Of a stretch of DNA of 28,589 nt, positions 9,274 through 15,553 are shown piece by piece. The position numbers were made by a program, and so were the translations under genes. Each line of letters starts with the position of its first letter. Position 1 is the stretch's first letter. The notes beneath the pieces are model-generated. The model searched no databases. It worked only from the letters and a program-made list of their open reading frames with translations, and was not told the DNA's origin. The stretch spans positions 1-28,589 of IMG/VR virus record IMGVR_UViG_3300044952_000372; one strand, given 5' to 3'. The stretch comes from a virus.

Positions 9274-10757
9274 TGGCTTTTAATGGTTCAGGAACATACA
9301 ATCTGCCTGCTGGCAACCCCGTTGTTACCGGCACAACGATTTCATCATCAACAACTAACACAACCAACAGTGACATTGCAACGGCGTTGACAAACTGTAT
9401 CACTCGTGACGGTCAGTCTACGCCGTCAGCTAACTTGCCAATGAACGCTAAGAAACTCACAGGGCTTGCCGCTGGCACGTCTGCGGGGGACAGCGTGCGC
9501 TATGAGCAAGTGCTATTGCTTACTGGCGGCACACTAACAGGAAATCTTACTATTACCGGTGCAAATTCACTTCGAGGCTCGTATGGCGGAGGCAATCAAA
9601 CGACAAACTTTGCTGCGGGGGACGGGTCTCTAACATCCAACACCACAGGTTCAAATAACACAGCAAGTGGGTATCAAGCACTTTATTCCAACACCACAGG
9701 TTCAAGTAATACAGCATCTGGGTATCAAGTTCTTGCTGCTAACACCACAGGTTCAAGTAACACAGCAAGTGGTGTTAGCGCACTTACAAGTAATACCACA
9801 GGTGGAGCCAACACAGCAATTGGTGTGAACGCACTTGGTAGTAATACCACAGGTGGAGCCAACACAGCAATTGGTGTGAACGCACTTGTTAGTAATTCCA
9901 CAGGTTCAAGTAACACAGCATCTGGCGAACAAGCACTTTATTCCAACACTACAGGCATCAATAACACAGCAAGTGGTAAAGATGCACTTGTAAGTAATAC
10001 CACAGGGCGCGATAACGTAGCAGTCGGTGAGTCTGCATTAGCAACTAACACTACTGCCGGCTACACTACAGCTATAGGTTCTTCCGCACTTGCTTCTAAT
10101 ACCGTTGGTGCGTCTAATTCAGCATTTGGATACGCTGCGCTAGGTGCTAACACTAACGGTAGTTTCAACACGGCACTAGGTTATTCAGCTATAGGACAAA
10201 ACACTACAGGATTTTATAACTCAGCAGTTGGTTCGGAGGCACTTGTAAGTAATACTACAGGCAGCTATAACATAGCCATAGGGTATCTAGCCCTAGGCAC
10301 CAATTCTACTGGGTCTGGTAATACAGCAATCAACCCTTATACTGCTGCGGGGGGTTACGCTCCTGTATTCGACCCAACAACGCAAAATAATCGTTTTTGT
10401 ATGGGGTCTACTGGCGTAACTAATGCGTATATTCAAGTTGCTTGGACGGTAGTTTCTGACGCAAGAGATAAGACTAATTTTGCCCCTGTCCCTCATGGTT
10501 TAGATTTTGTAAATAAGCTGTCGCCAACAGCATATCAGTTTAAAGTAAGCAGAGAAGATGACACGCCTACTGGTATTCTTCGTTACGGCTTTAAAGCACA
10601 AGATATATTGGCGTTAGAAGGTGATACACCAGTTATCATTGATAATGAAGACGTTGAAAAATTACGTTTCAATTCAGACAGCTTAATCCCTGTACTGGTT
10701 AATGCAATTAAAGAGTTAACGGCTCGACTTGAAATTTTAGAAAATAAAGGTGTATAA
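9273..10757 (+). CDS. Tail fibre with 17-residue repeats and C-terminal S74 intramolecular chaperone
   Basis: A 494-residue protein; ATG 9273 overlaps the previous TAA, with AGGAG 8 bases upstream. Residues ~1-120 form a virion-attachment part. Residues 122-359 are fourteen 17-residue repeats (xNTTGxxNTAxGxxALx), similar to the YadA-head-like repeats of trimeric adhesins and phage fibres. Residues 395-494 are an S74 endosialidase-type chaperone: S395-D396 with ARDK, LSPTAYQFK, GFKAQDI and a final helix NAIKELTARLEILE. In this family the chaperone assists trimerisation and is cut off just before the Ser, here giving a ~394-residue mature fibre. Autocleavage is inferred from the conserved SDxRxK site. 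It is the likely receptor-binding protein of this window. Confidence 0.8.
   Translation: MAFNGSGTYNLPAGNPVVTGTTISSSTTNTTNSDIATALTNCITRDGQSTPSANLPMNAKKLTGLAAGTSAGDSVRYEQVLLLTGGTLTGNLTITGANSLRGSYGGGNQTTNFAAGDGSLTSNTTGSNNTASGYQALYSNTTGSSNTASGYQVLAANTTGSSNTASGVSALTSNTTGGANTAIGVNALGSNTTGGANTAIGVNALVSNSTGSSNTASGEQALYSNTTGINNTASGKDALVSNTTGRDNVAVGESALATNTTAGYTTAIGSSALASNTVGASNSAFGYAALGANTNGSFNTALGYSAIGQNTTGFYNSAVGSEALVSNTTGSYNIAIGYLALGTNSTGSGNTAINPYTAAGGYAPVFDPTTQNNRFCMGSTGVTNAYIQVAWTVVSDARDKTNFAPVPHGLDFVNKLSPTAYQFKVSREDDTPTGILRYGFKAQDILALEGDTPVIIDNEDVEKLRFNSDSLIPVLVNAIKELTARLEILENKGV
9636..10349 (+). repeat. Fourteen 51-bp tandem repeats in the fibre gene
   Basis: There are fourteen in-frame units of exactly 51 bp. 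Early units have near-identical codons, while later units (from ~10044) are diverged. Units 4 (9789-9839) and 5 (9840-9890) differ at a single base in the last codon, so they are a recent duplication. The array sets the length of the fibre shaft and can expand or shrink by recombination. Confidence 0.92.
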
Positions 10758-10760
10758 ATA

Positions 10761-11117
10761 ATGGAGCATTTTATCTCTTTATTATTCCTTGCAAGAGATG
10801 TTGCGCACCGTGAGCATTTACGGACGCGTAGCTTTGCCGCGCACATAGCGCTTAACGACTTCTATCATGAGATTATCGAGCAGGCAGACGGCATTACAGA
10901 GGCATATCAGGGCAGTTATCAGCTCCTTAAAGATTTGGAAATTATCGGCAGTAAAAATGTTGATAATATTGAAGATTTCTTAAAGAAACAAGTGACGTGG
11001 ATTGACGAAAACCGCTATAAAGTCTGCGGTAAAGATGACACGCCAATTCAAAACTTGATTGATGGTATTATGGAAACCTATTTTACCGTTCTTTATAAGC
11101 TTAGATTCTTGAAGTGA
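10761..11117 (+). CDS. Small helical phage protein (DUF5856-like)
   Basis: A 118-residue protein starting at ATG 10761, three bases after the fibre gene. The N-terminal part, with FLARDVAHREHLRTRSFAAH, ALNDFYHEI and DGITEAYQG, has the regular His/Glu/Arg pattern of a helical-bundle family seen in many phages (DUF5856 by recall). The repeated His and Glu positions resemble ferritin-like bundles, but metal binding is not shown. It sits between fibre and lysis genes and is probably expressed late. The biological role is unknown. Confidence 0.6.
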   Translation: MEHFISLLFLARDVAHREHLRTRSFAAHIALNDFYHEIIEQADGITEAYQGSYQLLKDLEIIGSKNVDNIEDFLKKQVTWIDENRYKVCGKDDTPIQNLIDGIMETYFTVLYKLRFLK

Positions 11118-11124
11118 GGTCGAG

Positions 11125-11337
11125 ATGCCCGACGAAGCCTGCCGTTTAGCTAAAGTAGAACAGCGCATTGACGCGCTAGAAGAAGTGTTTGATGACAGAG
11201 GAAGAAAGCTAGACGCTATCATAGCCGCGCTTGACGAGATGAAAACCGAGCAAACGCGCTACAAAGGCTTTATCGGCGGTATCGTATTTACCATTGGAGC
11301 GATATTTTCTTTTATTGCTTGGTGGACGAGTAAATAA
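11125..11337 (+). CDS. Small coiled-coil, single-TM protein of the lysis cassette (XhlA/holin-accessory style)
   Basis: A 70-residue protein. Residues 5-45 form an amphipathic coiled coil (KVEQRIDALEEVFDDRGRKLD), and residues ~47-66 form one membrane span (GFIGGIVFTIGAIFSFIAWW) followed by TSK. This layout is like XhlA-type hemolysin/holin accessory proteins. It has a GAGGTCGAG ribosome site and overlaps the next small membrane gene by one base. The position immediately before two further holin-like genes and an endolysin supports a lysis role. It could also be a structural or antiholin component. Confidence 0.55.
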   Translation: MPDEACRLAKVEQRIDALEEVFDDRGRKLDAIIAALDEMKTEQTRYKGFIGGIVFTIGAIFSFIAWWTSK

Positions 11338-11606
11338 TGGAGTTCTTACAGTTTGCTTCGGACGTAGGATTTCCTATCGCGGCGGCGACTGGCGGAATGT
11401 ATTTTGTCTACCTGACGCAGAAATTCTTGCTCGATAGTGTGCTTGAGAAGATTAAAAGCCTAATAGGCATCATCAAGCAACTTGATAAGCGCGTTACCGC
11501 TATGTCATGTGACATCACCAAAATTGATGATTTGGCGTCAACGGCGCTTAACATACCGCAAGAAAAAGACAGACCAAGACCACCTCCTGTTGAGAGGAAA
11601 GATTAA
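11337..11606 (+). CDS. Holin-like membrane protein, copy 1
   Basis: An 89-residue protein. One predicted membrane span lies at ~10-32 (VGFPIAAATGGMYFVYLTQKFLL), followed by an amphipathic helix (LEKIKSLIGIIKQLDKRVT) and a charged Pro/Arg-rich tail (PRPPPVERKD). This topology fits BhlA/UviB-type small holins. It shares the GFPIxAAxGGM...VY core with the next gene, so the two are tandem paralogues. Start and stop overlap both neighbours through TAATG. It probably permeabilises the inner membrane for the downstream endolysin, which has no signal peptide of its own. Confidence 0.55.
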   Translation: MEFLQFASDVGFPIAAATGGMYFVYLTQKFLLDSVLEKIKSLIGIIKQLDKRVTAMSCDITKIDDLASTALNIPQEKDRPRPPPVERKD

Positions 11607-11848
11607 TGGACGCCGATGCAATCGCTAAATATATTAACCAGTATGGATTCCCAATTATTGCCGCTGGCGGCATGGGTTATATTGTCTACTTTGTATGGCT
11701 TTGGGCAACCACCGTCGTAAAGCCTATCCTGCAAGAAGCCACAGACGCGCTAATTGAGCTAATCGACCAAGTGCGGGTGCTGGATAATGACATGATAAGA
11801 CTGACGCAAAAACTGACCACTATTCTATTGCTACGGGAAAAGAAATGA
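11606..11848 (+). CDS. Holin-like membrane protein, copy 2
   Basis: An 80-residue protein. The membrane span at ~13-36 begins YGFPIIAAGGMGYIVYFVWLW, and a helical tail (ATDALIELIDQVRVLDNDMI) follows. The same order of a GFPI/GGM membrane segment followed by an amphipathic helix occurs in the preceding gene, although the two are clearly diverged. The stop overlaps the endolysin ATG (ATGA), so it is directly coupled to endolysin translation. It is the likely holin, or one half of a holin/antiholin pair. Which copy is lethal cannot be read from sequence. Confidence 0.55.
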   Translation: MDADAIAKYINQYGFPIIAAGGMGYIVYFVWLWATTVVKPILQEATDALIELIDQVRVLDNDMIRLTQKLTTILLLREKK

Positions 11849-12300
11849 AGATAGGTGAAAAAGGGTTAGCCCTAATTAAAGAATTTGAAGGTTGTAAGCT
11901 GCAAAGCTATAAATGCCCAGCAGGTGTTTGGACGATTGGCATAGGCTCAACGCGCTACGCTGATGGCAGTCCAGTGAAAGCAAATCAAGCGCTGCCGGGA
12001 GAAGCGGCGGCTATGCAACTGCTGGCGCATACGGTAGGCGCATATGAACATACGGTTAACGCTATTGGTGTGCCGCTTACGCAAAACCAGTTTGACGCGC
12101 TTGTTAGCCTCTGCTATAACATTGGCAGCGGGAATTTAATTTCGTCAACGCTTGTTAAGATGTTAAAAGCAGGCAATGATAAAGCAGAAGTAGCAAAGCA
12201 GTTTTTAAGATGGAACAAGGCCGCCGGTAAAGAATTAGCCGGCTTAACGCGACGCAGAAATGCCGAAGCAGAATTATTTTTAGGACACGATGATGAATAA
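11845..12300 (+). CDS. Endolysin, GH24 lysozyme
   Basis: A 151-residue muramidase that cleaves the MurNAc-GlcNAc bond of peptidoglycan. E15 in EFEGCKLQSY is the catalytic Glu, and T30 in GVWTIGIGSTRY is the conserved Thr. C24 occupies the position of the T4 lysozyme Asp, a substitution common in the YKCPAGVWTIG subgroup. The C-terminal part has the usual LTQNQFDALVSLCYNIGSG and GLTRRRNAEAELFL motifs. Length is normal for a single-domain GH24 enzyme. There is no signal peptide or SAR segment, so it needs a holin to leave the cytoplasm. ATG 11845 overlaps the holin-like gene by four bases. Confidence 0.93.
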   Translation: MKIGEKGLALIKEFEGCKLQSYKCPAGVWTIGIGSTRYADGSPVKANQALPGEAAAMQLLAHTVGAYEHTVNAIGVPLTQNQFDALVSLCYNIGSGNLISSTLVKMLKAGNDKAEVAKQFLRWNKAAGKELAGLTRRRNAEAELFLGHDDE

Positions 12301-12421
12301 CCCATTTAAAGACTTAGTAGACCACGTCAGCCACGTTGTAGACAGTGTGGCTGAGGTTGCAGAGGAAGTGGTAGAACATCCAGTTGAAGCTGTTATTGAT
12401 ATTATTGATGTAGTCTCTTAA
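12293..12421 (+). CDS. 42-residue acidic ORF after the endolysin
   Basis: This short frame, overlapping the endolysin end by 8 bases, starts at ATG 12293 with AGGA seven bases ahead; ATG 12290 is an alternative. The product is acidic and Val-rich with a regular pattern (VVDSVAEVAEEVVEHPVEAV), probably an amphipathic helix. No lipobox is present, so it is not an Rz1-type spanin. Its stop codon shares the TTAA at 12418-12421 with the stop of the opposing gene. An inverted repeat (TCAGCCAC, 12327-12334, with GTGGCTGA, 12347-12354) lies inside it. The function is unknown. Confidence 0.45.
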   Translation: MNNPFKDLVDHVSHVVDSVAEVAEEVVEHPVEAVIDIIDVVS

Positions 12422-12597
12422 GCAAGTATTTCTTCACGCTCACGGTTAGCGCGGAGTATGCAGTAGCGCTGATGCAGCCGTACCAAAATAGAGCGTCTAC
12501 GTTTACCGTGACGCTCTGCCTCAATCATCACCTGTAATTCACCTTCTGTGTAAGTATTCAAATTAAAGAAGATGTCGCGCCATGTTAAGTTGTTCAT
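12418..12597 (-). CDS. Small hypothetical protein at the end of the leftward early operon
   Basis: A 59-residue basic protein starting at 12597. Its ATG overlaps the helicase stop (ATGA), so translation is coupled. The sequence begins MNNLTWRDIFFNLNTYTEGE, followed by a strongly basic helical part (AERHGKRRRSILVRLHQRY) and REREEIL near the end. I do not recognise the family; the basic helix could bind nucleic acid. It is the last gene of the minus operon and ends in four bases shared with the oppositely oriented late operon. Confidence 0.7.
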   Translation of the reverse strand: MNNLTWRDIFFNLNTYTEGELQVMIEAERHGKRRRSILVRLHQRYCILRANREREEILA

Positions 12598-13880
12598 TTT
12601 AATTCCTCTAAGGCAATATCTGAGATTGCGCGTTTGTCATGCAGACTTGCGAATATGCGCTCGTCTACGGTTTTGTCTGTTAGCAGTACATAGCAATATA
12701 CGGCACTCTTTTGCCCACTACGGTGCAATCGTCCAATGGTCTGCTCATATCTATCAAGTGACCAAGGAAGCGACAGGAACACCATTTTACTGCCGCCAAA
12801 TTGAAGGTTAAGCCCATGCCCTGCTGATTTAGGGTGGACGAGTAGCAATTCTACTCGCCCTGCGTTCCACGATGAGATAACACCTTGCTGGTCAATTGTC
12901 CGCGCATTAGGGTATCGGCGTTTAAGTTCTTCAAGCTCTGCTTGAAAGTTGTACACAATAATCGTATTGGCGTGTTGGTTCTCCTCAAGTATTTCGTCTA
13001 GCCGGTCAAACTTGTGGCGCGAAAACCATGCGGCGGGTTGCCCTTCAATATACGAAAACCCGCTGGCCATTTGTTGCAGTTTGTTCACCACCACAGCGGC
13101 GTTAACTGCTATGATTTCCTTACCGTCGTAATACACCACAAAGTCTTTTTTCATCTCTTTGTACTGCTTCATATCCATTGCGCATTTGACCGGCACAACG
13201 TTAAGCGGGGGTAAAGTATCCATATACTCTTGCGTGTCGATAAGGTACGTTGCAGGCTTAATTTCCGCCATTACGTCACGCAGTGAAGTGGACTTGGCTA
13301 CCCACTCACCAAAGTCTTTGTTGAGCAGTACAAAATACGTTTGAAGAAACGCGGTCTTGGATTTTCCAAGTAGCGCTGTGTCCACTATCTTGCATTGCCC
13401 AAACACGTCTTCAAGCCCGTTGCTAGTAAATGAGCCAGTTAACCCCCATTTAATTTTAAAATCTTTGATTAACCCAAATAGCGCTTTAAAGCGTTTGCCT
13501 GAGGGATTCTTTAAAACCGTCAACTCGTCAAACACTATGCCGTCAAAACCCGTCAACGGAGGCGTAGATTGCAACGTGTCATAGTTAGTCACCACTACCT
13601 GCGTTGGTTTGTTGAACGCTATCAACCGCTGCGCGTAAGAGCCAACGGCGATAGATACTGTCAGATTTGGCGCCCACTTGACCGGCTCTATCGTCCACAC
13701 GTCCGTGCAGACACGCTTTGGCGCTATCACTAAGAACCGGCGTACTCTGCCCGTGTCGAGCGCTTGTTGCATGGCGGTTAGCGTTATCGCTGTTTTGCCT
13801 GCTCCCACTGGGGCGAGAATCATGCCCTTGTCTATTTGGCTCAAAAAGGCAACAGCTTCTATCTGATTGGGTCTTAGCAT
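12594..13880 (-). CDS. SNF2-family DNA helicase/translocase
   Basis: A 428-residue superfamily 2 ATPase with the SNF2 motif set: LRPNQIEAV (residues 2-10), Walker A APVGAGKT (23-30), motif II DELT at 118-121 (DEL in place of DEAH), GLTGS (146-150), a HPKSAGHGLNLQ motif V, and motif VI QTIGRLHRSGQ from ~380. Phage replication modules with DUF2800, VRR-NUC, PolA and a VapE-type primase commonly include exactly this helicase type. It probably moves on dsDNA to restart or remodel replication forks. Its ATG sits in ATGCTAA, overlapping the stop of a tiny upstream frame. Confidence 0.92.
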   Translation of the reverse strand: MLRPNQIEAVAFLSQIDKGMILAPVGAGKTAITLTAMQQALDTGRVRRFLVIAPKRVCTDVWTIEPVKWAPNLTVSIAVGSYAQRLIAFNKPTQVVVTNYDTLQSTPPLTGFDGIVFDELTVLKNPSGKRFKALFGLIKDFKIKWGLTGSFTSNGLEDVFGQCKIVDTALLGKSKTAFLQTYFVLLNKDFGEWVAKSTSLRDVMAEIKPATYLIDTQEYMDTLPPLNVVPVKCAMDMKQYKEMKKDFVVYYDGKEIIAVNAAVVVNKLQQMASGFSYIEGQPAAWFSRHKFDRLDEILEENQHANTIIVYNFQAELEELKRRYPNARTIDQQGVISSWNAGRVELLLVHPKSAGHGLNLQFGGSKMVFLSLPWSLDRYEQTIGRLHRSGQKSAVYCYVLLTDKTVDERIFASLHDKRAISDIALEELK

Positions 13881-13963
13881 TGATAAATTTCCATCTTAAA
13901 TACGCCGTTTGTGGGTGGTCTGCCATCATTGGAATGGTGCAGCAGGGGGTATAGCATATCCAT
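13874..13963 (-). CDS. Possible 29-residue leader ORF or frameshifted extension before the helicase
   Basis: From ATG 13963 this frame encodes 29 residues (MDMLYPLLHHSNDGRPPTNG and nine more), and its TAA overlaps the helicase ATG. The same frame is open further upstream to about 14030 without a start codon, and its translation there (CYLGGIDEAKAQNDEWG) looks like protein. It could therefore be a coupled micro-ORF or the remainder of the preceding gene after a +1 frameshift. An alternative frame from ATG 13995 also has an ATGA coupling but runs almost 300 bases into the helicase as a shadow. The call is tentative. Confidence 0.3.
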   Translation of the reverse strand: MDMLYPLLHHSNDGRPPTNGVFKMEIYQC

Positions 13964-13991
13964 ACCCCATTCATCGTTTTGAGCTTTGGCT

Positions 13992-14153
13992 TCATCTATC
14001 CCGCCAAGGTAGCACGAAGTCGCTAACCTTCAGGGGAATAAACGGCACAGAATCTAGCCATTTAAGCAAATTCATGTAGTTTTCCATATCTTCGCCACGA
14101 AGGCCTTTAATGGTTGGGTCTTGGTCAACAGGGCCACTTTTAAACGCATACAT
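13992..14153 (-). CDS. Small hypothetical protein
   Basis: A 53-residue protein; the in-frame region upstream of 14153 belongs to the preceding gene, and ATG 14153 overlaps that gene's TAA (TAATG). The sequence contains MENYMNLLKWLDSVPFIPLK and ends VLPWRDR. I do not recognise a family. It lies in the tightly packed leftward operon between the DUF3310 gene and the helicase, so it is expressed with them. A second frame is open across its last ~40 bases. Confidence 0.6.
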   Translation of the reverse strand: MYAFKSGPVDQDPTIKGLRGEDMENYMNLLKWLDSVPFIPLKVSDFVLPWRDR

Positions 14154-14392
14154 TAGAAATTCTCCAATTTGATTAATCTGTCTAAATACCATCTTGCTTT
14201 GCGTAAATCTTCAACACCGCCTTTTTCTCTAAAGCGCCATTGATACTTAAAAACATTACCGCGCAGATACCCACGAAATTCATCTTGCGTAAGCATTGCT
14301 TCCATCGCGTCGATGCACTGCATCTTGTCGCCTTGATAATGTGCTGGCGCGTTTACGCTATCGCTCTCATGTACACTGTCACCTCTTAACAT
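14153..14392 (-). CDS. DUF3310 family protein
   Basis: A 79-residue protein. I choose ATG 14392 (MLRGDSVHE): it overlaps the previous stop and has GGGAG eight bases upstream; the longer version from TTG 14407 is less likely. The core matches DUF3310: VNAPAHYQGDKMQCIDAMEA, FRGYLRGNVFKYQWRFREKGG and EDLRKARWYLDRLI. This small family is widespread in phages and is sometimes annotated as nucleotide kinase-like, but no phosphate-binding loop is seen here. It may bind nucleotides or nucleic acid during early infection; this is not established. Confidence 0.85.
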   Translation of the reverse strand: MLRGDSVHESDSVNAPAHYQGDKMQCIDAMEAMLTQDEFRGYLRGNVFKYQWRFREKGGVEDLRKARWYLDRLIKLENF

Positions 14393-14970
14393 AGCGTCAT
14401 CTCCCAACGTTTAGGCACTAAATAGTGCGTTCTTAGAAATTCCATAAAATGCTGATTACGTCGCCTGCCCATTGGGCGTTTAGGTTTGCTTCTGGTTTCT
14501 TCGTCACGTTGTTTTTTAGCCATCAATTTAGCGCAGTTTGCTTCTAATAAACTTTTACGAAAATACGCGCGAGAGTATCCATTTTCTATTCGACGAATAA
14601 ACGGTTCTCCGCGCATGAGCGCTGACACGCTAGGGTAGCGCAAATCGTTTTCGTCGCAAAAGTCAATCATGGTCATTTCATCTTCGCCTGCTTTAATAAC
14701 CTTGATGTTACTAATGCTTAAGTTGCACGGGTTGCCGTCTAAATACTCTACCGCGTCGGTATGTTCTGGGTACCGTCCATAAGCTAAAAACACGGCAATC
14801 TTCCACGCTAGAAAGTAGGAGTGCATACCGCTTTTTTTAATGTTAATCGTAGCGTTCTTATTTTTCCAACTAAGCGCGGCAGGTGTGTTCGCACCGCCTT
14901 TGTAAAAGTGACCTGTTGTGCTGTTGTACTTTACTGCGCTTCGTATAATTTCTAACTCGTTATCTTTCAT
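14386..14970 (-). CDS. HNH_3-like DNA-binding protein with degraded catalytic motif
   Basis: A 194-residue protein. GTG 14976 is possible, but ATG 14970 is the better start. Residues ~10-90 follow the HNH_3/homing-type layout: VKYNSTTGHFYKGG, then HSYFLAWKIAVFLAYGRYP, then VEYLDGNPCNLSISNIKV. In active members the last segment reads IDHIDGN..N..SNLR. Here the DH pair is EY, so the catalytic His is missing. The C-terminal half (~100-194) has a possible helix-turn-helix (DENDLRYPSVSALMRGEP) and a basic Lys/Arg-rich stretch. It may be a nuclease relative reused for DNA binding or regulation. It overlaps both neighbours. Confidence 0.6.
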   Translation of the reverse strand: MKDNELEIIRSAVKYNSTTGHFYKGGANTPAALSWKNKNATINIKKSGMHSYFLAWKIAVFLAYGRYPEHTDAVEYLDGNPCNLSISNIKVIKAGEDEMTMIDFCDENDLRYPSVSALMRGEPFIRRIENGYSRAYFRKSLLEANCAKLMAKKQRDEETRSKPKRPMGRRRNQHFMEFLRTHYLVPKRWEMTLC

Positions 14971-15196
14971 TTCCACTTACCACGTCAAAAAATCGTAATC
15001 TGTCGTCCATCGTCAAGTTGTTTAGCGCTTTATATAGCTTGCGCGTTTCGCCGTTGTGCTGACGTACCAAGCGCCGGCATCTAGCACGAAAGCGTTGCTC
15101 GTTAAGCTCATTAATTAAGCCAAGCGTAAACACTTCGCTAGTAAATCTGTCTTTTAAAAAAGGGCTAAGCCCTATAAATATTTGTGAAATGTTCAT
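14960..15196 (-). CDS. Small basic hypothetical protein
   Basis: A 78-residue protein beginning at ATG 15196, whose ATGA overlaps the stop of the zinc-ribbon-like gene. It contains a helical basic region (NEQRFRARCRRLVRQHNGE) and ends RFFDVVSGNER. I do not recognise its family. The stop overlaps the start of the HNH-like gene by 11 bases. Position in the early operon and the basic helix suggest a nucleic-acid-associated role, but this is only a guess. Confidence 0.65.
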   Translation of the reverse strand: MNISQIFIGLSPFLKDRFTSEVFTLGLINELNEQRFRARCRRLVRQHNGETRKLYKALNNLTMDDRLRFFDVVSGNER

Positions 15197-15351
15197 CTTT
15201 GGTGCCGTATATCATTAAAAATGGGTCTTCGTTCTTTGCAGCGGTCACATTCGCGGTAACCAAGGCTATTATATATGCGCCAATGGTCATGTTTACAGTC
15301 AACCGTTGTTGGCGCAGGCGTCACTGGTGATACGGGTTTTACTAATGACAT
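15193..15351 (-). CDS. 52-residue putative zinc-ribbon protein
   Basis: This short gene starts at ATG 15351, inside the end of the preceding 25-residue gene (ATGTCATTAG), and ends at TGA 15193-15195 in an ATGA overlap with the next. The product has a Pro/Val/Thr-rich N-terminus, then DCKHDHWRIYNSLGYRECDRC. The CxHxH and CxxC spacing fits a small zinc ribbon. Such tiny zinc proteins in early phage operons often bind host proteins or nucleic acid. Overlaps on both sides strongly support that it is translated. Confidence 0.7.
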   Translation of the reverse strand: MSLVKPVSPVTPAPTTVDCKHDHWRIYNSLGYRECDRCKERRPIFNDIRHQR

Positions 15352-15419
15352 AGCCAAATTCCTGTTAAAAATAGTATCCCGATATAGAACATGAGCGCCG
15401 CAACGTCATCGATTTGCAT
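15342..15419 (-). CDS. 25-residue single-span membrane peptide
   Basis: ATG 15419 overlaps the stop of the coiled-coil gene (TAATG) and is preceded by GGAGGAAGGG, an unusually strong ribosome site. The peptide begins MQIDDVAALMFYIGILFLTG and is almost entirely one hydrophobic helix. Its last codons overlap the start of the zinc-ribbon-like gene. It is too short for most gene callers. It may act on the host membrane or serve as a translation-coupling leader. Confidence 0.6.
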   Translation of the reverse strand: MQIDDVAALMFYIGILFLTGIWLCH

Positions 15420-15553
15420 TACCCTTCCTCCAGTGCGCGAAGCATTAACTTTAATTGCTCGATTTCTTTAAGGAGTTGAAGTTTAATTTTCTTCAATTCT
15501 TTTTTGTTTTTCTGCGCCATTTCTAATCTTTTAAAGCATTCGTCTTTTGTCAT
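15419..15553 (-). CDS. 44-residue coiled-coil protein
   Basis: ATG 15553 overlaps the stop of the DpdA-like gene (ATGA), and the stop overlaps the next ATG (TAATG). The product is nearly all Lys, Glu, Leu and Gln (RLEMAQKNKKELKKIKLQLL) and should form one long amphipathic helix or coiled coil. No known family is recognised. The overlap on both sides argues for real translation. Confidence 0.65.
   Translation of the reverse strand: MTKDECFKRLEMAQKNKKELKKIKLQLLKEIEQLKLMLRALEEG

Noticed and set aside
9725-9916. 63-aa minus ORF in the fibre repeat region
   Set aside because: It is the antisense reading of the 51-bp repeats and only mirrors their periodicity.
9636-10349. CRISPR or diversity-generating variable repeat
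   Set aside because: The repeats are in-frame 17-residue coding units with no spacers. No template repeat or reverse transcriptase is found in the window.
13585-13995. 136-aa minus frame starting with an ATGA overlap
   Set aside because: About 300 of its bases lie inside the well-supported SNF2 helicase in another frame, and the translation there is low quality; only the first ~115 bases are free. Treated as shadow.
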